From Acidobacteriota bacterium (lineage in GTDB: Bacteria; Acidobacteriota; Thermoanaerobaculia; Multivoradales; Multivoraceae): a DNA stretch of 64,000 nt. The stretch covers positions 186,001 to 250,000 of the forward strand of contig JAPOWR010000002.1 of assembly GCA_026707545.1 (NCBI GenBank), read 5' to 3'. Below are positions 9,199-28,456 of the stretch, in pieces. Position numbers and translations under genes: made by a program. The notes under the pieces are model-generated. The model searched no databases. It saw nothing but the letters and a program-made list of their open reading frames with translations, and was not told the origin of the DNA. Within the stretch, counting starts at the first letter, position 1. The number at the start of each line of letters is the position of its first letter.

Positions 9199-9726
9199 AT
9201 GGCACTGACACGGGAAACGAAGGCCGAGCTTCTGGCCAGCTACCAGAGCGACCTGGCCGGTGTGCCGCATGCCTTCCTGGTTGGTTTCTCCGGAATCACG
9301 GTAGGGCAGGTCGACGATCTGCGGCGCCGCGTGCGCACAGCCGGCGGCAGCTACTCGGTGATCAAGAACCGGATCGCCAAGCTCGCGTTCGAAGACAGCG
9401 ACCTTGACGCTCTGTCGGAGCATCTGGCCGGACCGACCGCGATCGCCTACAGCGAGGACGATCCGGTGGGGTTGGCCAGGACGCTGACCGAGTTCGCGAA
9501 GGACGTACCGGTGCTCGAGTTCAAGGCCGGCCTCGTGGACGGCCAGGCCGTTTCGGCCGATGCGATCCAGGAGATCGCGAACCTGCCGAGCCGGGAGGTT
9601 CTGGTGGCGAAGCTCCTGTTCCTGCTCCAGTCGCCGATTGCGCGGTTCGTGCGGGGGTTGGGCGACGTGACGCCACAGTTCCTGCGCACCCTGAACGAAG
9701 TTGCAAGACAGAAGGAAGAGGGCTGA
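9199..9726 (+). CDS. rplJ: 50S ribosomal protein L10
   Basis: L10 (175 residues) anchors the L7/L12 dimers at the stalk base. The N-terminal rRNA-binding part has the typical [23 protein letters not shown] segment; a C-terminal helix ([13 protein letters not shown] onward) carries the L7/L12 binding region. The gap to rplA is only 27 bp, too short for the long L10 leader known in other bacteria. SD GGAGG lies before the ATG. Confidence 0.97.
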   Translation: MALTRETKAELLASYQSDLAGVPHAFLVGFSGITVGQVDDLRRRVRTAGGSYSVIKNRIAKLAFEDSDLDALSEHLAGPTAIAYSEDDPVGLARTLTEFAKDVPVLEFKAGLVDGQAVSADAIQEIANLPSREVLVAKLLFLLQSPIARFVRGLGDVTPQFLRTLNEVARQKEEG

Positions 9727-9800
9727 CAGCGGCCCGCGTTAACGATGTTTGGAACCGCGGTGCCGGACGGTGCCGCTCATGAGGAAGGGGATCCAAGGAA

Positions 9801-10181
9801 ATGGCAGTAGCAGCAGCGGATCTGATCAAGCAGATCGACGAGATGACCGTGCTGGAGCTCAACACGCTGGTCAAGGAGCTCGAGGAGCACTACGGCGTGT
9901 CGGCGGCGGCGGCGGCAGTTCCCGTGGCCGCGGCCGCGGGCGGCGGCGAGGCCGAAGAGGCCGAGGAACAGACCGAGTTCGACGTGCAGTTGACGTCGTT
10001 CGGCGACAAGAAGATCGCCGTGATCAAGGTCGTGCGCGAAGTCACGAGCCTCGGTTTGAAGGAGGCCAAGGACCTGGTCGAGTCGGCGCCGGTCGCCGTC
10101 AAGGAGGGTGTCTCGAAGGACGAGGCCGACGAGGTCAAGTCGAAGATCGAGGAGGCCGGCGGCCAGGCCGAGGTCAAATAG
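9801..10181 (+). CDS. rplL: 50S ribosomal protein L7/L12
   Basis: L7/L12 (126 residues) is the multicopy stalk protein that recruits translational GTPases. It has an N-terminal dimerisation helix ([20 protein letters not shown]), an Ala-rich hinge (about residues 37-55) and a compact C-terminal domain with [18 protein letters not shown]. It is 74 bp after rplJ and is followed by a 232-bp spacer before rpoB, which probably limits rpoBC expression relative to ribosomal proteins. Confidence 0.97.
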   Translation: MAVAAADLIKQIDEMTVLELNTLVKELEEHYGVSAAAAAVPVAAAAGGGEAEEAEEQTEFDVQLTSFGDKKIAVIKVVREVTSLGLKEAKDLVESAPVAVKEGVSKDEADEVKSKIEEAGGQAEVK

Positions 10182-10312
10182 CCATTCCGGCTGGCGATCT
10201 TCCCGTGGGTCGGCGTAGAATCACGTCGGCCAACCTCGACCCGGCTCCCGGCGCCGGGGTGGCATTCGTGTGGTTGCCACGACGCTCCAGCGCTCTTACG
10301 TTCCCCGTACGC

Positions 10313-10331
10313 TCCGCCGCCGCGCGGCGGA
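10313..10331 (+). promoter_or_regulatory. Hairpin in the rplL-rpoB spacer, possible attenuator or processing site
   Basis: TCCGCCG (10313-10319) and CGGCGGA (10325-10331) pair around a 5-nt loop. It has no T-tract. A -10-like TAGAAT occurs earlier in the same 232-bp spacer (10216-10221) without a good -35. In E. coli this spacer holds an attenuator and an RNase III site; a similar role here is inference only. Confidence 0.4.
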
Positions 10332-10413
10332 CCCCTCCAGCCTGTCGCCCAGGCTACAGCACCTTCCTTGCTCCCGGCTCGCGCAGAGGACCTGAAGTAG
10401 GAGAGATCGAAGC

Positions 10414-14664
<4,251 letters not shown>

Positions 14665-14677
14665 GGGAGGTCGCCTG

Positions 14678-17600
14678 GTGCAACCACTTTCGAGTTTCGA
14701 GAAGACGCAGTCGGTCAGGGACTTCAACGCGATCAAGATCGCGCTGGCTTCGCCGGAGAAGATCCGGTCCTGGAGCTACGGCGAAGTCACCAAGGCCGAG
14801 ACGATCAACTACCGGACCTTCAAGCCGGAGCGGGACGGCCTGTTCTGCGCCAAGATCTTCGGGCCGATGACGGACTGGGAATGTCTGTGCGGCAAGTACA
14901 AGCGGATGAAGCACCGCGGCGTCGTATGCGACAAGTGCGGCGTCGAGGTCACGCGCTCCCGTGTGCGCCGCGAGCGGATGGGCCACATCGAGCTCGCCAG
15001 TCCGGCAAGCCACGTCTGGTTCTTCAAAGGCCTGCCCAGCCGCATCGGTCACCTGCTCGACCTCTCGCTGCGCAACCTGGAGCGCATCCTGTACTTCGAG
15101 AGCTACGTCGTCATCGATCCCGGTGACGCCGATCTCGAAGAGAACGAGCTGGTCTCCGAGGAGCGCTACCGCGAACTGCGGGACGAGTTCGGCCCGGATG
15201 GCTTCGATGCGCGGATGGGCGCCGAGGCGATCAAGGAACTTCTGGCCCGGATCGACATCGATGAGCTGGCCGAGGAACTCCGGATCGTGATGCGCACCGA
15301 CACGAGCCAGATCCGCCGCCTGAAGGCGGCGAAGCGGCTGAAGGTGGTCAACGCCTTCCGGCGCAGCGGTCACCGGCCGGAGTGGATGATCCTGGACGTG
15401 ATCCCGGTGATTCCGCCGGAGTTGCGGCCCCTGGTGCCGCTCGACGGCGGCCGGTTCGCGACCAGCGACCTGAACGATCTGTATCGCCGGGTCATCAACC
15501 GGAACAACCGGTTGAAGAAGCTGCTCGAACTGCGAGCGCCCGAGGTCATCGTCCGCAACGAGAAGCGCATGCTCCAGGAGGCGGTGGACGCCCTGTTCGA
15601 CAACGGCCGGCGCGGCCGGGTCCTGAAGGGTTCGAACAACCGCCCGCTCAAGTCGCTCTCCGACACCCTGAAGGGCAAGCAGGGGCGGTTCCGCCAGAAC
15701 CTGCTGGGCAAGCGCGTCGACTACTCGGGGCGTTCGGTGATCGTGGTTGGCCCCGATCTGAGGCTGAACGAGTGCGGTCTGCCGAAGAAGATGGCGCTCG
15801 AGCTGTTCAAGCCGTTCATCTACAGCTGGCTCGAGGAGCGTGAGTACGTCGGCACGATCAAGGCGGCCAAGGAAATGGTCGAGCGGGAGGAGGAGGTCGT
15901 CTGGGATGCGCTGGACGAGGTCATCCGTGATCATCCGGTGCTGCTGAACCGGGCGCCCACCCTGCACCGACTCGGCATCCAGGCGTTTCAGCCAGTGCTG
16001 ATCGAGGGCAAGGCGATCCAGATCCATCCGCTGGTCTGCGCCGCTTTCAACGCGGACTTCGACGGGGACCAGATGGCGGTCCACGTGCCGCTGTCGCCCA
16101 AGGCCCAGATCGAAAGCCACGTGCTGATGCAGGCTTCGAACAACATCCTCAGCCCGGCGCACGGTCGGCCACTGGCCGTGCCCAGCCAGGATCTCGTGCT
16201 GGGCGGCTACTACCTGACCATGCCGCGCCAGGGCGCAAAGGGCGAGGGTCGGACCTTCGCCAGCACGGACGAGGTCTTCTTCGCGCTCGAGACCGGCCTT
16301 GTCGAAACCCAGACGCCGATCCGGCTGCGGCTGTTCGGCAACTACGTGGACCTGGACGTCCAGCACGACAGCCAGGACATCGTGCACGCCGAGGTTCAGG
16401 ATCTCGACGGCGAAGTGGTTGAGACCACCGTCGGCCGCGTCATCCTGAACGAGCATCTCCCGAACGAACTGCCGTTCATCAACGGTCTGCTGCGCAAGCG
16501 CGGTCTACAGGATCTGGTGGGCTACTGCTACATCCGACACGGCAGCGACCTGGCGGTCAGGATGCTCGACGAGATCAAGGAGATCACCTTCCAGTACGCC
16601 ACACGGGCCGGAATCTCCTTCGGCGTAGATGACATGGTCGTGCCGGAGGCGAAGGAGCAACTGATCGAGGAGGCGCGCGGCGAGGTCCTCGAGATCGAGA
16701 AGCAGCGCAGCGCCGGCGTGATCACCGCCGGTGAGCGCAAGAACAAGATCATCGACATCTGGCACCGCGTCACCGAGAACGTCTCTGCCGAGATGTTCCG
16801 CGAGATGAAGAAGGTGGAAGCCGAGCGCGGCGAGTTCAACCCGATCAACCTGATGGCGGATTCAGGCGCGCGGGGTTCCCGCGAGCAGGTGCGGCAGTTG
16901 GCGGGTATGCGAGGGCTGATGTCCAAGCCCTCGGGCGAGGTCATCGAGACGCCGATCCATGCGAACTTCCGCGAAGGGTTGAGCGTGTTGCAGTACTTCA
17001 TCTCCACGCACGGCGCCCGCAAGGGTCTGGCCGACACGGCGCTCAAGACGGCCGATTCCGGCTACCTGACGCGCCGGCTCGTCGACGTGGCCCAGGACGT
17101 GATCGTCACCGAGCATGATTGCGGAACGATCGACGGCATCGTCGTCGGCGCGATCATGGAGGGCGGCGACATCCTGGAGCCGCTGCGGGACCGGCTGGTC
17201 GGGCGGGTCAGCCAGGAGGACATCTTCGACCCGATGACCGGCGACCAGCTCCTGACGGTCGGGGACTCGATCACCGAGAAGATGGCGAACGGCATCCAGG
17301 CCGCGGGTATCGAGCGGGTTCGCATCCGCTCCGTCCTGACCTGCGAGACGCGCCGCGGCGTCTGCGCGTCATGCTACGGACGGAACCTGGCGACCGGCCG
17401 CGCCGTCGACCTCGGTGAGGCGGTCGGTGTCATCGCGGCTCAGTCGATCGGTGAGCCGGGAACCCAGTTGACCATGCGCACCTTCCACTTCGGCGGCACC
17501 GCCAGCCGGGTTTCGGAGCAGTCCCGGCACGCGTCGAGGAACATCGGTTGGGTCAAGTTCATCAACGTCGCCACGGTCGACAGCCGCGAGGGCGATCTCG

Positions 17601-18868
17601 TCGTGGTCAACCGGAACGGTAAGCTCGTCCTGGTGGACGAGGCCGGGCGCGAGCTGGAGCGCCACCCGCTGACCTACGGTTCCCACCTGCTGGTGCACGA
17701 GAACCAGGAGGTCGAGCCGGGCACCGACCTGGTCGAGTGGGATCCCTTCACCTCCGCCATCCTCTCCGAGGTCGCGGGCCGGGTCGAGTTCCACGACATC
17801 GTGGAGGGCGAGAACGTCCGCGAGGAGACAGACAAGGTCACCGGCCGAGCAAGCCGCATCATCGTCGAGGCTTCCCAGAACGAGAAGCGGGCTCCGGCAG
17901 TCGTCGTGGTCGGCGCGGAGGACAAGCGGTACCTGCTGCCCAGCGGTTCCCACCTCTGGGTCAACGACGGCGACGATGTCCATCCCGGCGACACGCTGGC
18001 CAAGATCCCGCGCGAGACGACGAAGACCAAGGACATCACCGGCGGTCTGCCGCGCGTTCAGGAGCTGTTCGAGGCCCGGAGCCCGCGCGAGCCGGCCGTG
18101 ATCACGGAGATCGACGGCACCGTCCGCCTCGGCAAGGAGATCGTCAAGGGCAACCGCGAGATCACGGTCGAGAACGAAGCCGGCGAGAGCCTGAGCTACC
18201 AGATTCCTCGTCACATCCACGTCAACGTGCAGGACGGCGAGTACGTCACGGCGGGCGACCCGCTGATCGGCGAGGCGATGAACATCAACCCGCACGACAT
18301 CCTCCAGGTCAAGGGTGAGAAGGAACTCCAGCGCTACCTCGTGGACAAGATCCAGGAGGTCTACCGCTCGCAGAGCGTGGCGATCAACGACAAGCACATT
18401 GAAGTGATCGTCCGTCAGATGATGCGCTCGGTGAAGATCGAGGAAGTCGGCGACACGGACTTCCTGATCGACGAGCAGGTCGACCGATGGCGGTTCAAGG
18501 AGGAGAACGAGCGGGTCACGGCGGCTGGAGGCACTCCCGCCATCGGCCGGCCCCTGTTGCTGGGCATCACCAAGGCGTCACTCTCGACGGAGAGCTTCAT
18601 CTCGGCAGCCAGCTTCCAGGAGACGACCCGGGTGCTCACCGAAGCCGCGATCAGCGGCAAGGTGGATCACCTCCGCGGCCTGAAGGAGAACGTGATCGTC
18701 GGTCGGGTGATCCCGGCCGGAACCGGCATGGACTACTACCACGACTTCCATATCGAGGACGTGACCTACCCGACGCCGGATCTGGTGGCCGACGATCTGT
18801 ACAACTACGACTACCCGGAGGAGTTCATCCGCACGATGCCGCAGGTGCTCAGCGACGGCGAAAACTGA
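14678..18868 (+). CDS. rpoC: RNA polymerase beta' subunit
   Basis: The beta' subunit (1396 residues) carries the active site. Zinc-binding Cys69, 71, 84 and 87 lie near the N-terminus; the catalytic NADFDGDQ motif has Asp460, 462 and 464; a second zinc site is seen around [13 protein letters not shown]. The bridge-helix/trigger-loop part includes [16 protein letters not shown]. The GTG start at 14678 has AGGGGAGG upstream. It is cotranscribed with rpoB. The 315-bp region after it separates the rif cluster from the str cluster. Confidence 0.98.
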   Translation: MQPLSSFEKTQSVRDFNAIKIALASPEKIRSWSYGEVTKAETINYRTFKPERDGLFCAKIFGPMTDWECLCGKYKRMKHRGVVCDKCGVEVTRSRVRRERMGHIELASPASHVWFFKGLPSRIGHLLDLSLRNLERILYFESYVVIDPGDADLEENELVSEERYRELRDEFGPDGFDARMGAEAIKELLARIDIDELAEELRIVMRTDTSQIRRLKAAKRLKVVNAFRRSGHRPEWMILDVIPVIPPELRPLVPLDGGRFATSDLNDLYRRVINRNNRLKKLLELRAPEVIVRNEKRMLQEAVDALFDNGRRGRVLKGSNNRPLKSLSDTLKGKQGRFRQNLLGKRVDYSGRSVIVVGPDLRLNECGLPKKMALELFKPFIYSWLEEREYVGTIKAAKEMVEREEEVVWDALDEVIRDHPVLLNRAPTLHRLGIQAFQPVLIEGKAIQIHPLVCAAFNADFDGDQMAVHVPLSPKAQIESHVLMQASNNILSPAHGRPLAVPSQDLVLGGYYLTMPRQGAKGEGRTFASTDEVFFALETGLVETQTPIRLRLFGNYVDLDVQHDSQDIVHAEVQDLDGEVVETTVGRVILNEHLPNELPFINGLLRKRGLQDLVGYCYIRHGSDLAVRMLDEIKEITFQYATRAGISFGVDDMVVPEAKEQLIEEARGEVLEIEKQRSAGVITAGERKNKIIDIWHRVTENVSAEMFREMKKVEAERGEFNPINLMADSGARGSREQVRQLAGMRGLMSKPSGEVIETPIHANFREGLSVLQYFISTHGARKGLADTALKTADSGYLTRRLVDVAQDVIVTEHDCGTIDGIVVGAIMEGGDILEPLRDRLVGRVSQEDIFDPMTGDQLLTVGDSITEKMANGIQAAGIERVRIRSVLTCETRRGVCASCYGRNLATGRAVDLGEAVGVIAAQSIGEPGTQLTMRTFHFGGTASRVSEQSRHASRNIGWVKFINVATVDSREGDLVVVNRNGKLVLVDEAGRELERHPLTYGSHLLVHENQEVEPGTDLVEWDPFTSAILSEVAGRVEFHDIVEGENVREETDKVTGRASRIIVEASQNEKRAPAVVVVGAEDKRYLLPSGSHLWVNDGDDVHPGDTLAKIPRETTKTKDITGGLPRVQELFEARSPREPAVITEIDGTVRLGKEIVKGNREITVENEAGESLSYQIPRHIHVNVQDGEYVTAGDPLIGEAMNINPHDILQVKGEKELQRYLVDKIQEVYRSQSVAINDKHIEVIVRQMMRSVKIEEVGDTDFLIDEQVDRWRFKEENERVTAAGGTPAIGRPLLLGITKASLSTESFISAASFQETTRVLTEAAISGKVDHLRGLKENVIVGRVIPAGTGMDYYHDFHIEDVTYPTPDLVADDLYNYDYPEEFIRTMPQVLSDGEN

Positions 18869-19183
18869 GTTGCCCCGGCTCTCGGGTTTCTGCTAGTGTT
18901 CGCGCCCTTGTGCGGCTCGCGCCGAGCGGGCCATAGAGACAGTCCATCACCACGTCTGCGCGCCAGGCCTTGAACCGGGAATCAACCCGGTGCTGCACGC
19001 AGCGTCAAGCGCTGCGCGTGGTCAGCTAGGTCGGTCGCTTCCGGCTTCGGGCTTCGCCCGGTGGCTGGTTCTTGCGCCGCTCTCGCGAGCCGATCGCTCC
19101 GCGATCGCTCGGTTCAGCGGCGCGAGTTGCGGAAAGCCGGGTTTTCGCAACGAAGTGTCGAGTTCGTTCGAGCAGGAGGTTCA
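18869..19183 (+). promoter_or_regulatory. 315-bp rpoC-rpsL spacer: promoter candidate and structured leader
   Basis: No protein gene is seen here. A weak promoter candidate TTGCCC (18870-18875), 18 bp, TAGTGT (18894-18899) lies at the start. Downstream there are stacked hairpins: ACCGGG/CCCGGT (18974-18991), CGCAGCG/CGCTGCG (18998-19016), an 8-bp closing helix GCGCCGCT (19074-19081) with AGCGGCGC (19116-19123) that encloses CGATCGC/GCGATCG (19091-19107), and GTTGCGGAAA (19126-19135) with TTTTCGCAAC (19142-19151). The last ends 32 nt before the rpsL start. This could be an autoregulatory leader of the str operon. Confidence 0.5.
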
Positions 19184-19558
<375 letters not shown>

Positions 19559-19575
19559 GTCGGAGGAAGCCTGAG

Positions 19576-20049
19576 ATGCCCCGACGCCGCGAAGTCCCGA
19601 AGCGCCAGATCCTGCCCGACCCGCTGTATCACTCGCAGTTGGTCAGCAAGTTCGTCAACGTCCTGATGAAGGACGGCAAGAAGTCCGTCGCCGAACGCAT
19701 CCTCTACGACGCTCTGAACACGATCAAGGAGCGAACCGGAGAGGAGGATCCGGTGGCCGTCTTCCAGAAGGCGATCGACAACGTGAAGCCCGCGGTGGAG
19801 GTCAAGTCGAGGCGTGTTGGCGGCTCGACCTACCAGGTACCGATCGAGGTGCGGCCCGCGCGCAAGCTGGCTCTGGCGATGCGATGGCTGATTCAGGCGG
19901 CGAAGGGCCGCGGCGAGAAGACGATGAGACTGCGGTTGGCCGGCGAGTTGCTCGACGCGGCCGAGAACCGCGGAGTTGCGATCAAGAGGAAAGAGGACAC
20001 CCACCGGATGGCAGAAGCGAACAGGGCTTTCTCCCACTACCGCTGGTAG
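19576..20049 (+). CDS. rpsG: 30S ribosomal protein S7
   Basis: S7 (157 residues) nucleates assembly of the 30S head and binds the 3' major domain of 16S rRNA. It begins [11 protein letters not shown] and shows [17 protein letters not shown] and [14 protein letters not shown]; the C-terminus [15 protein letters not shown] is complete. In E. coli S7 represses its operon from the rpsL-rpsG gap; here that gap is only 17 bp, so any such control would have to act elsewhere. Confidence 0.98.
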   Translation: MPRRREVPKRQILPDPLYHSQLVSKFVNVLMKDGKKSVAERILYDALNTIKERTGEEDPVAVFQKAIDNVKPAVEVKSRRVGGSTYQVPIEVRPARKLALAMRWLIQAAKGRGEKTMRLRLAGELLDAAENRGVAIKRKEDTHRMAEANRAFSHYRW

Positions 20050-20126
20050 CGAACGGTCTCGGGGCCGCTTCGGCGGCGCTCTCGTCGTTCCCGGCCGCCG
20101 GTTGTCCACTGCCCGTCCCGTCACAT

Positions 20127-20149
20127 CGCCGCCTTGCTGCAAGGCGGCG
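20127..20149 (+). promoter_or_regulatory. 10-bp perfect hairpin in rpsG-fusA spacer
   Basis: CGCCGCCTTG (20127-20136) and CAAGGCGGCG (20140-20149) form a perfect stem with a 3-nt CTG loop, about 80 bp before the fusA start in a 181-bp gap. There is no T-tract, so it may be a weak terminator, an attenuator or an RNA-processing/protection element rather than a full stop. Confidence 0.45.
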
Positions 20150-20230
20150 GTGCCCACGTTGAACCCGCCTCTTCAGAACCCCCCGAAACAGCGACGCACC
20201 GAACACCCAACGACCTCCCGATTCCGCACC

Positions 20231-22321
<2,091 letters not shown>

Positions 22322-22410
22322 GCCCCTGAGCGGGCGCGTCCGGCAACCGTTACGGAAAACCGTTTCAGAAACACGATCAAGCACACAAAAGAGTCAGCAG
22401 GAGCACCGCA

Positions 22411-23604
<1,194 letters not shown>

Positions 23605-23664
23605 GAAGCGTCGAGTGAGAAGCAAGGTGCGGTACGCATTCGAGGAAGGTTGGGAGCAGGCAGC

Positions 23665-23982
23665 ATGGTGAACGAGAAGATCCGTATCCGGCTCAAGGCC
23701 TTCGACTACCGCATCCTGGATACGTCGACGCACGAGATCGTCGACACCGCGCGGCGTAGTGGCGCGCGCGTCGTCGGACCGATTCCGTTGCCGACCCACA
23801 TCGCGCGCTACACGGTGAACCGTTCGCCGCATGTGGACAAGAAGTCGCGGGAGCAGTTCGAGATCCGCACCCACAAGCGGTTGCTGGACATCTTCGAACC
23901 GACCAGTCAGACGGTCGATGCGCTGATGAAGCTGGAACTTCCGGCGGGCGTCGATGTCGAGATCAAGGCCTTCGGCGGTTGA
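23665..23982 (+). CDS. rpsJ: 30S ribosomal protein S10
   Basis: S10 (105 residues) is part of the 30S head and is also NusE, the NusG/NusB partner in antitermination. It contains [13 protein letters not shown] and the loop [21 protein letters not shown] 23665 was chosen because the product then starts [13 protein letters not shown]; an upstream in-frame start would add five residues not found in the family. First gene of the S10 block, 60 bp after tuf. Confidence 0.97.
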   Translation: MVNEKIRIRLKAFDYRILDTSTHEIVDTARRSGARVVGPIPLPTHIARYTVNRSPHVDKKSREQFEIRTHKRLLDIFEPTSQTVDALMKLELPAGVDVEIKAFGG

Positions 23983-24001
23983 GTTGGTGTGAGCGAGGGA
24001 G

Positions 24002-24655
24002 ATGAGGGCGGTGAGCGATAGCAAGGGTCATGCGAAGGGACTGCTCGGGCGCAAGATCGGCATGACGCAGATCTACGCCGAAGATGGCGCCGTCGTACCG
24101 GTCACCGTGCTGGAGCTCGGGCCGTGCCGGGTCGTGCAACGAAAGACGGCGGCGACCGACGGCTACGAGGCGGTGCAGATCGGCCTGGTCGAGAAGCGGC
24201 CACCGAAGCGGATCACCGAGGCCCGGAGGGGCCACTTCAAGAAGGCGGGCGTCGAAGCCATGCGTCACCTGGCCGAGGTGCGGGTCGACGCGGCGAACGA
24301 GTCGCAGCCCGGTGACGAGATCGCGGTTTCCGTCTTCGAGGTCGGTTCCCGCGTGGACGTGATCGGCACCGGCAAGGGGAAGGGGTTCCAGGGCGTCATG
24401 CGCCGCCACGGCTTCGGTGGCGGCCGGGCCAGCCACGGCTCGATGTTCCATCGGGCTCCGGGTTCGGTCGGACAGTCGGCGAGCCCCTCGCGTGTCTTTC
24501 CGGGAATGAGGTTCCCGGGCCGGATGGGCGGCAAGCGGGTGACGACGAAGAAGCTCGTGGTGGTGAAAGTGGATGAGGAGAACCGCCTTCTCTATGTGCG
24601 CGGCGCCGTTCCCGGCGGCCGCAACGGTCTGGTCATGGTTCGGAGTTCGGTCTGA
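24002..24655 (+). CDS. rplC: 50S ribosomal protein L3
   Basis: L3 (217 residues) initiates 50S assembly and reaches toward the peptidyl-transferase centre. The signature [13 protein letters not shown] with [14 protein letters not shown], and the loop [11 protein letters not shown] are visible. The ATG at 24002 has GAGGGAG directly before it; a GTG three codons later is an alternative. Stop and rplD start overlap by one base (TGATG), indicating translational coupling. Confidence 0.97.
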   Translation: MRAVSDSKGHAKGLLGRKIGMTQIYAEDGAVVPVTVLELGPCRVVQRKTAATDGYEAVQIGLVEKRPPKRITEARRGHFKKAGVEAMRHLAEVRVDAANESQPGDEIAVSVFEVGSRVDVIGTGKGKGFQGVMRRHGFGGGRASHGSMFHRAPGSVGQSASPSRVFPGMRFPGRMGGKRVTTKKLVVVKVDEENRLLYVRGAVPGGRNGLVMVRSSV

Positions 24656-25305
24656 TGCCAAAGGTCGCGATCAGGAGCCTCGACAACGAGGCGGTCGGCA
24701 GCCTCGAGCTACCGGAAGAGGTCTTCACGTATCCGTACAACGAGCACCTGATCCACCTGGCGGTGGTGTCGGTCCGCGCTGCCCAGCGGGCGGGCACGCA
24801 CAGCGTCAAGGGCAGGCACCAGGTACGCGGCGGCGGGGCAAAGCCGTATCGGCAGAAGGGCACCGGTCGAGCTCGCGCAGGCAGCATCCGCTCGCCGCTC
24901 CGGCGCGGCGGCGGCGTCGTCCACGGGCCACATCCCCGCAGCCACCGCAACAAGCTGTCGCGCAACGAGAAGCGGAACGCGCTGAAGTCGGCGCTCTCGC
25001 GCAAGCTGGCCGACGAGCGGATCGTCGTGATCGACTCGCTTGAGCTCGACAGCCACAAGACGGCCGCCCTGGCCGCCCGCCTGCAGGGCCTGGGGATCGA
25101 CGGGAAGGCGCTGATCGTCGACGACCGGGGCAACCGGAACCTGATCCTGGCTTCCCGCAACCACCCGAAACTCAAGACGGTCGATGCGCTGGGTGTCGAC
25201 GTCTACGATGTCGTCGATCGCGGCTACCTGCTGTTCAGCGAGAGTGCGATCGGCCGCCTGTCCGCCGTGCTGAAGAAGCGGGAGAAGAACGGGGGCCCAT
25301 CATGA
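24655..25305 (+). CDS. rplD: 50S ribosomal protein L4
   Basis: L4 (216 residues) lines the exit tunnel and in E. coli represses the S10 operon. The extended tunnel loop is seen in QVRGGGAKPYRQKGTGRARAG with SIRSPLRRGGGVVHGPHPR. Overlaps rplC by one base and rplW by four, consistent with tight coupling. No S10-type leader fold was identified before rpsJ, so L4 autoregulation is unproven. Confidence 0.97.
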   Translation: MPKVAIRSLDNEAVGSLELPEEVFTYPYNEHLIHLAVVSVRAAQRAGTHSVKGRHQVRGGGAKPYRQKGTGRARAGSIRSPLRRGGGVVHGPHPRSHRNKLSRNEKRNALKSALSRKLADERIVVIDSLELDSHKTAALAARLQGLGIDGKALIVDDRGNRNLILASRNHPKLKTVDALGVDVYDVVDRGYLLFSESAIGRLSAVLKKREKNGGPS

Positions 25306-25589
25306 GGGTGCAGGAGGTGTTGCGCCGGCCGCTGATCACCGAGAAGTCGACCGAGCTCCGTGACGAGCGGAACATCATCGCCTTCGTCGTCGACTCCCGG
25401 GCCAACAAGATCGAGGTGCGGCGCGCGGTGGAGGCCCAGTTCCAGGGCGTCAAGGTGGCGGAAGTCCGGATCGTGAACATGCACGGCAAGGTCCGCCGCC
25501 AGGGCCGCTTCGTCGGCCGCCGCCCCGACTGGAAGAAGGCATACGTACGACTGGCCGAAGGCCAGATCGAACTCTTCGACAACGTGTAG
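25302..25589 (+). CDS. rplW: 50S ribosomal protein L23
   Basis: L23 (95 residues) sits at the tunnel exit and is the docking site for SRP and trigger factor. It begins [17 protein letters not shown] and shows the beta-loop with [24 protein letters not shown], typical of the family. The start ATGA overlaps the rplD stop by four bases. Gap to rplB is 14 bp. Confidence 0.96.
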   Translation: MRVQEVLRRPLITEKSTELRDERNIIAFVVDSRANKIEVRRAVEAQFQGVKVAEVRIVNMHGKVRRQGRFVGRRPDWKKAYVRLAEGQIELFDNV

Positions 25590-25603
25590 CGAGAGCCAGG
25601 AAC

Positions 25604-26434
25604 ATGGCGATCAAGAAACTCAAACCGACCAATCCGGCCAGCCGGTTCCAGGAGTACGCGCAGCGTCTGGAAGTCACGACCGACAAGCCGCACAAGGCCC
25701 TCGTCGAGGGCAAGAAGCGGATCAGCGGCCGCGGCAACAAGGGACGGCAGACGCTCCGGTTCCGGGGCGGCGGGCACAAGCGCCGCTACCGGCGGATCGA
25801 CTTCCGGCGCGACAAGATCGGCGTGCCCGCGAAGGTGGCCACGATCGAGTACGACCCGAACCGGAGCGCGCTGATCTCCCTTCTGCACTACGCGGACGGG
25901 GAGAAGCGGTACATCCTCCATCCCCAGGGCCTGAAGGTGGGCGCGGTGGTCCAGTCGGGCGAAGGCTCCGAGATCGACGTCGGCAACTGTCTGCCGATCC
26001 GGTTCATTCCTCTGGGCACGATGATCCACAACATCGAGCTGAAGATCGGCGGCGGCGGGCAGATGGTGCGCAGCGCCGGAACGGGCGCCCAGTTGATGGC
26101 CAAGGAGGGCGTCTACGCTCAGATCCGCCTGCCCTCGGGCGAGGTTCGCCGGGTTCACATCGACTGTTCCGCCACGATCGGCCAGGTCAGCAACTCGGAA
26201 CACTCCAACATTGCTCTCGGCAAGGCCGGCCGCAAGCGTTGGCTGGGTCGCCGGCCGCACAACCGCGGTGTGTCGATGAATCCGGTCGACCATCCGATGG
26301 GCGGCGGCGAGGGCAAGGCCTCCGGCGGACGGCATCCGACCACGCCCTGGGGCAAACCGACGAAGGGCTACAAGACGCGGAGAAACAAGCGCACGACCGG
26401 CATGATCGTACGGCGGCGGGGACGTCGGAAGTAG
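25604..26434 (+). CDS. rplB: 50S ribosomal protein L2
   Basis: L2 (276 residues) is needed for subunit joining and peptidyl transfer. The central RNA-binding domain and the C-terminal [20 protein letters not shown] loop with the conserved His are intact, as is the GRNNKGR-like element ([22 protein letters not shown] begins near residue 45). It begins [15 protein letters not shown]. It lies 30 bp before rpsS in the S10 block. Confidence 0.98.
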   Translation: MAIKKLKPTNPASRFQEYAQRLEVTTDKPHKALVEGKKRISGRGNKGRQTLRFRGGGHKRRYRRIDFRRDKIGVPAKVATIEYDPNRSALISLLHYADGEKRYILHPQGLKVGAVVQSGEGSEIDVGNCLPIRFIPLGTMIHNIELKIGGGGQMVRSAGTGAQLMAKEGVYAQIRLPSGEVRRVHIDCSATIGQVSNSEHSNIALGKAGRKRWLGRRPHNRGVSMNPVDHPMGGGEGKASGGRHPTTPWGKPTKGYKTRRNKRTTGMIVRRRGRRK

Positions 26435-26464
26435 GACCGGCGAAAGCACGAAACAGAGGTCAAC

Positions 26465-26752
26465 ATGGGACGTTCACTCAAGAAGGGGTTCTTCATCGAC
26501 AACCACCTGTACAACAAGGTGACGGCGATGAATACGAGCCACGACCGGAGGGTCATCAAGACCTGGTCGCGCCGCTCCACGATCATTCCGGACATGGTCG
26601 GTCACACGATTGCCGTTCACAACGGCATGAAGTTCATCCCGGTCTTCGTCAGCGAGAACATGGTCGGGCACAAGCTCGGTGAGTTCGCCCAGACCAGGAC
26701 GTTCCGCGGTCATGCGGGCGGCAAGAGGGAGCGCCGAGCGCGCCCCCGGTAG
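26465..26752 (+). CDS. rpsS: 30S ribosomal protein S19
   Basis: S19 (95 residues) contacts S13 and A-site tRNA in the 30S head. Conserved elements: [33 protein letters not shown] and the C-terminal [14 protein letters not shown] segment. The AGAGGTC before the ATG serves as ribosome binding site. Position between rplB and rplV is standard. Confidence 0.97.
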   Translation: MGRSLKKGFFIDNHLYNKVTAMNTSHDRRVIKTWSRRSTIIPDMVGHTIAVHNGMKFIPVFVSENMVGHKLGEFAQTRTFRGHAGGKRERRARPR

Positions 26753-26770
26753 TTGGAGAGAGATAGAACG

Positions 26771-27127
26771 ATGGAAGCAATTGCCCGACTCAGGTACCTG
26801 CAGGCGTCGCCGCAGAAGGTGCGCCTGGTGGCGGACCTGATCCGCGGCCGGGATGTCGAGGAGGCCTCGACGCTGCTGCAGCTTTCCACCAAGGCGGCCG
26901 CGCGGCCCCTCGCCAAGCTGCTGCGGTCCGCCGTCGCCAACGCGGAGAACCGCGACGCGGCGGTCGACGTCGGGCAGCTCTACGTCAAGGAGATCTTCGT
27001 GGACGGCGGTCCGACGCTGAAGCGTCTGCGGCCCCAGCCCATGGGCCGGGCGTTCCGCATCCTGAAGCGGCAGAGCCACGTCACGATCAAGCTCGATTCC
27101 CGCGGCGCCGCGGCAGAGCCAAGCTAG
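26771..27127 (+). CDS. rplV: 50S ribosomal protein L22
   Basis: L22 (118 residues) forms part of the exit tunnel, where its beta-hairpin tip affects macrolide binding. The [21 protein letters not shown] motif near the N-terminus and the hairpin with [20 protein letters not shown] are present. The ATG at 26771 follows GGAGAGAG; a TTG six codons upstream abuts the rpsS stop but is unlikely. It lies 8 bp before rpsC. Confidence 0.96.
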   Translation: MEAIARLRYLQASPQKVRLVADLIRGRDVEEASTLLQLSTKAAARPLAKLLRSAVANAENRDAAVDVGQLYVKEIFVDGGPTLKRLRPQPMGRAFRILKRQSHVTIKLDSRGAAAEPS

Positions 27128-27135
27128 GAGCGTTT

Positions 27136-27786
<651 letters not shown>

Positions 27787-27826
27787 ACGTCACGAGGCTC
27801 AAGGGGAATCGAGGGAGTATCGAACG

Positions 27827-28246
27827 ATGTTGATGCCGAAGAAGGTCAAGTTCCGCAAGCATCACCGCGGCCGCCGCCGGGGTCTGGCCAAGGGCGGCAA
27901 CACGGTGACCTTTGGCGAGTACGGCCTGCAGGCCCAGGAAGCGGGGTGGGTAACCGCCCGTCAGATCGAGGCCGCGCGGATCGCGATCACGCGCCACATC
28001 AAGCGGAGCGGCAAGGTCTGGATCCGGATCTTCCCGGACAAACCGATCACCAAGAAGCCTCTGGAAACGCGGATGGGCAAGGGCAAGGGCAACCCGGAGG
28101 AGTGGGTCGCGGTCGTCCGTCCGGCCCGCATCCTCTACGAGATCGAGGGCGTGTCGCCCGAGTTGGCCAGGTCGGCGATGAGGCTGGCTTCCCACAAGCT
28201 CGGCATCAAGACCCGCTTCGTCGGGCGCCACGGCGTCCAGGTTTGA
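27827..28246 (+). CDS. rplP: 50S ribosomal protein L16
   Basis: L16 (139 residues) helps position A-site tRNA. It opens [16 protein letters not shown], which fixes the start at 27827 rather than the ATG six bases later. Conserved RAEA-like region is here [16 protein letters not shown], followed by [20 protein letters not shown] and the arginine target of modification in some bacteria. Followed by rpmC after 12 bp. Confidence 0.97.
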   Translation: MLMPKKVKFRKHHRGRRRGLAKGGNTVTFGEYGLQAQEAGWVTARQIEAARIAITRHIKRSGKVWIRIFPDKPITKKPLETRMGKGKGNPEEWVAVVRPARILYEIEGVSPELARSAMRLASHKLGIKTRFVGRHGVQV

Positions 28247-28258
28247 GGGTGGAAGACG

Positions 28259-28456
28259 ATGAAGGCAAGCGAACTCAGGGAGTTGACCGAAGACGAACTG
28301 CTGCAGAAGGAGGAGGAACTGGCTGATCAGTTGTTCGCTCTGCGGCTGCAGAAGTCGATTGGCCAACTGGAAAAGCCGAGCAGGATCAGGAAGGCCCGGG
28401 TCGAGTTGGCGCGGGTGCTGACGGTCCGGCGCGAGAGAGCGACAGGAACGACATGA
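28259..28456 (+). CDS. rpmC: 50S ribosomal protein L29
   Basis: L29 (65 residues) is a two-helix protein near the tunnel exit. It reads MKASELRELTEDELLQKE at the start and has the second-helix RIRKARVELARVLTVRRER. Its stop overlaps the rpsQ start by four bases (ATGA). Confidence 0.95.
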   Translation: MKASELRELTEDELLQKEEELADQLFALRLQKSIGQLEKPSRIRKARVELARVLTVRRERATGTT

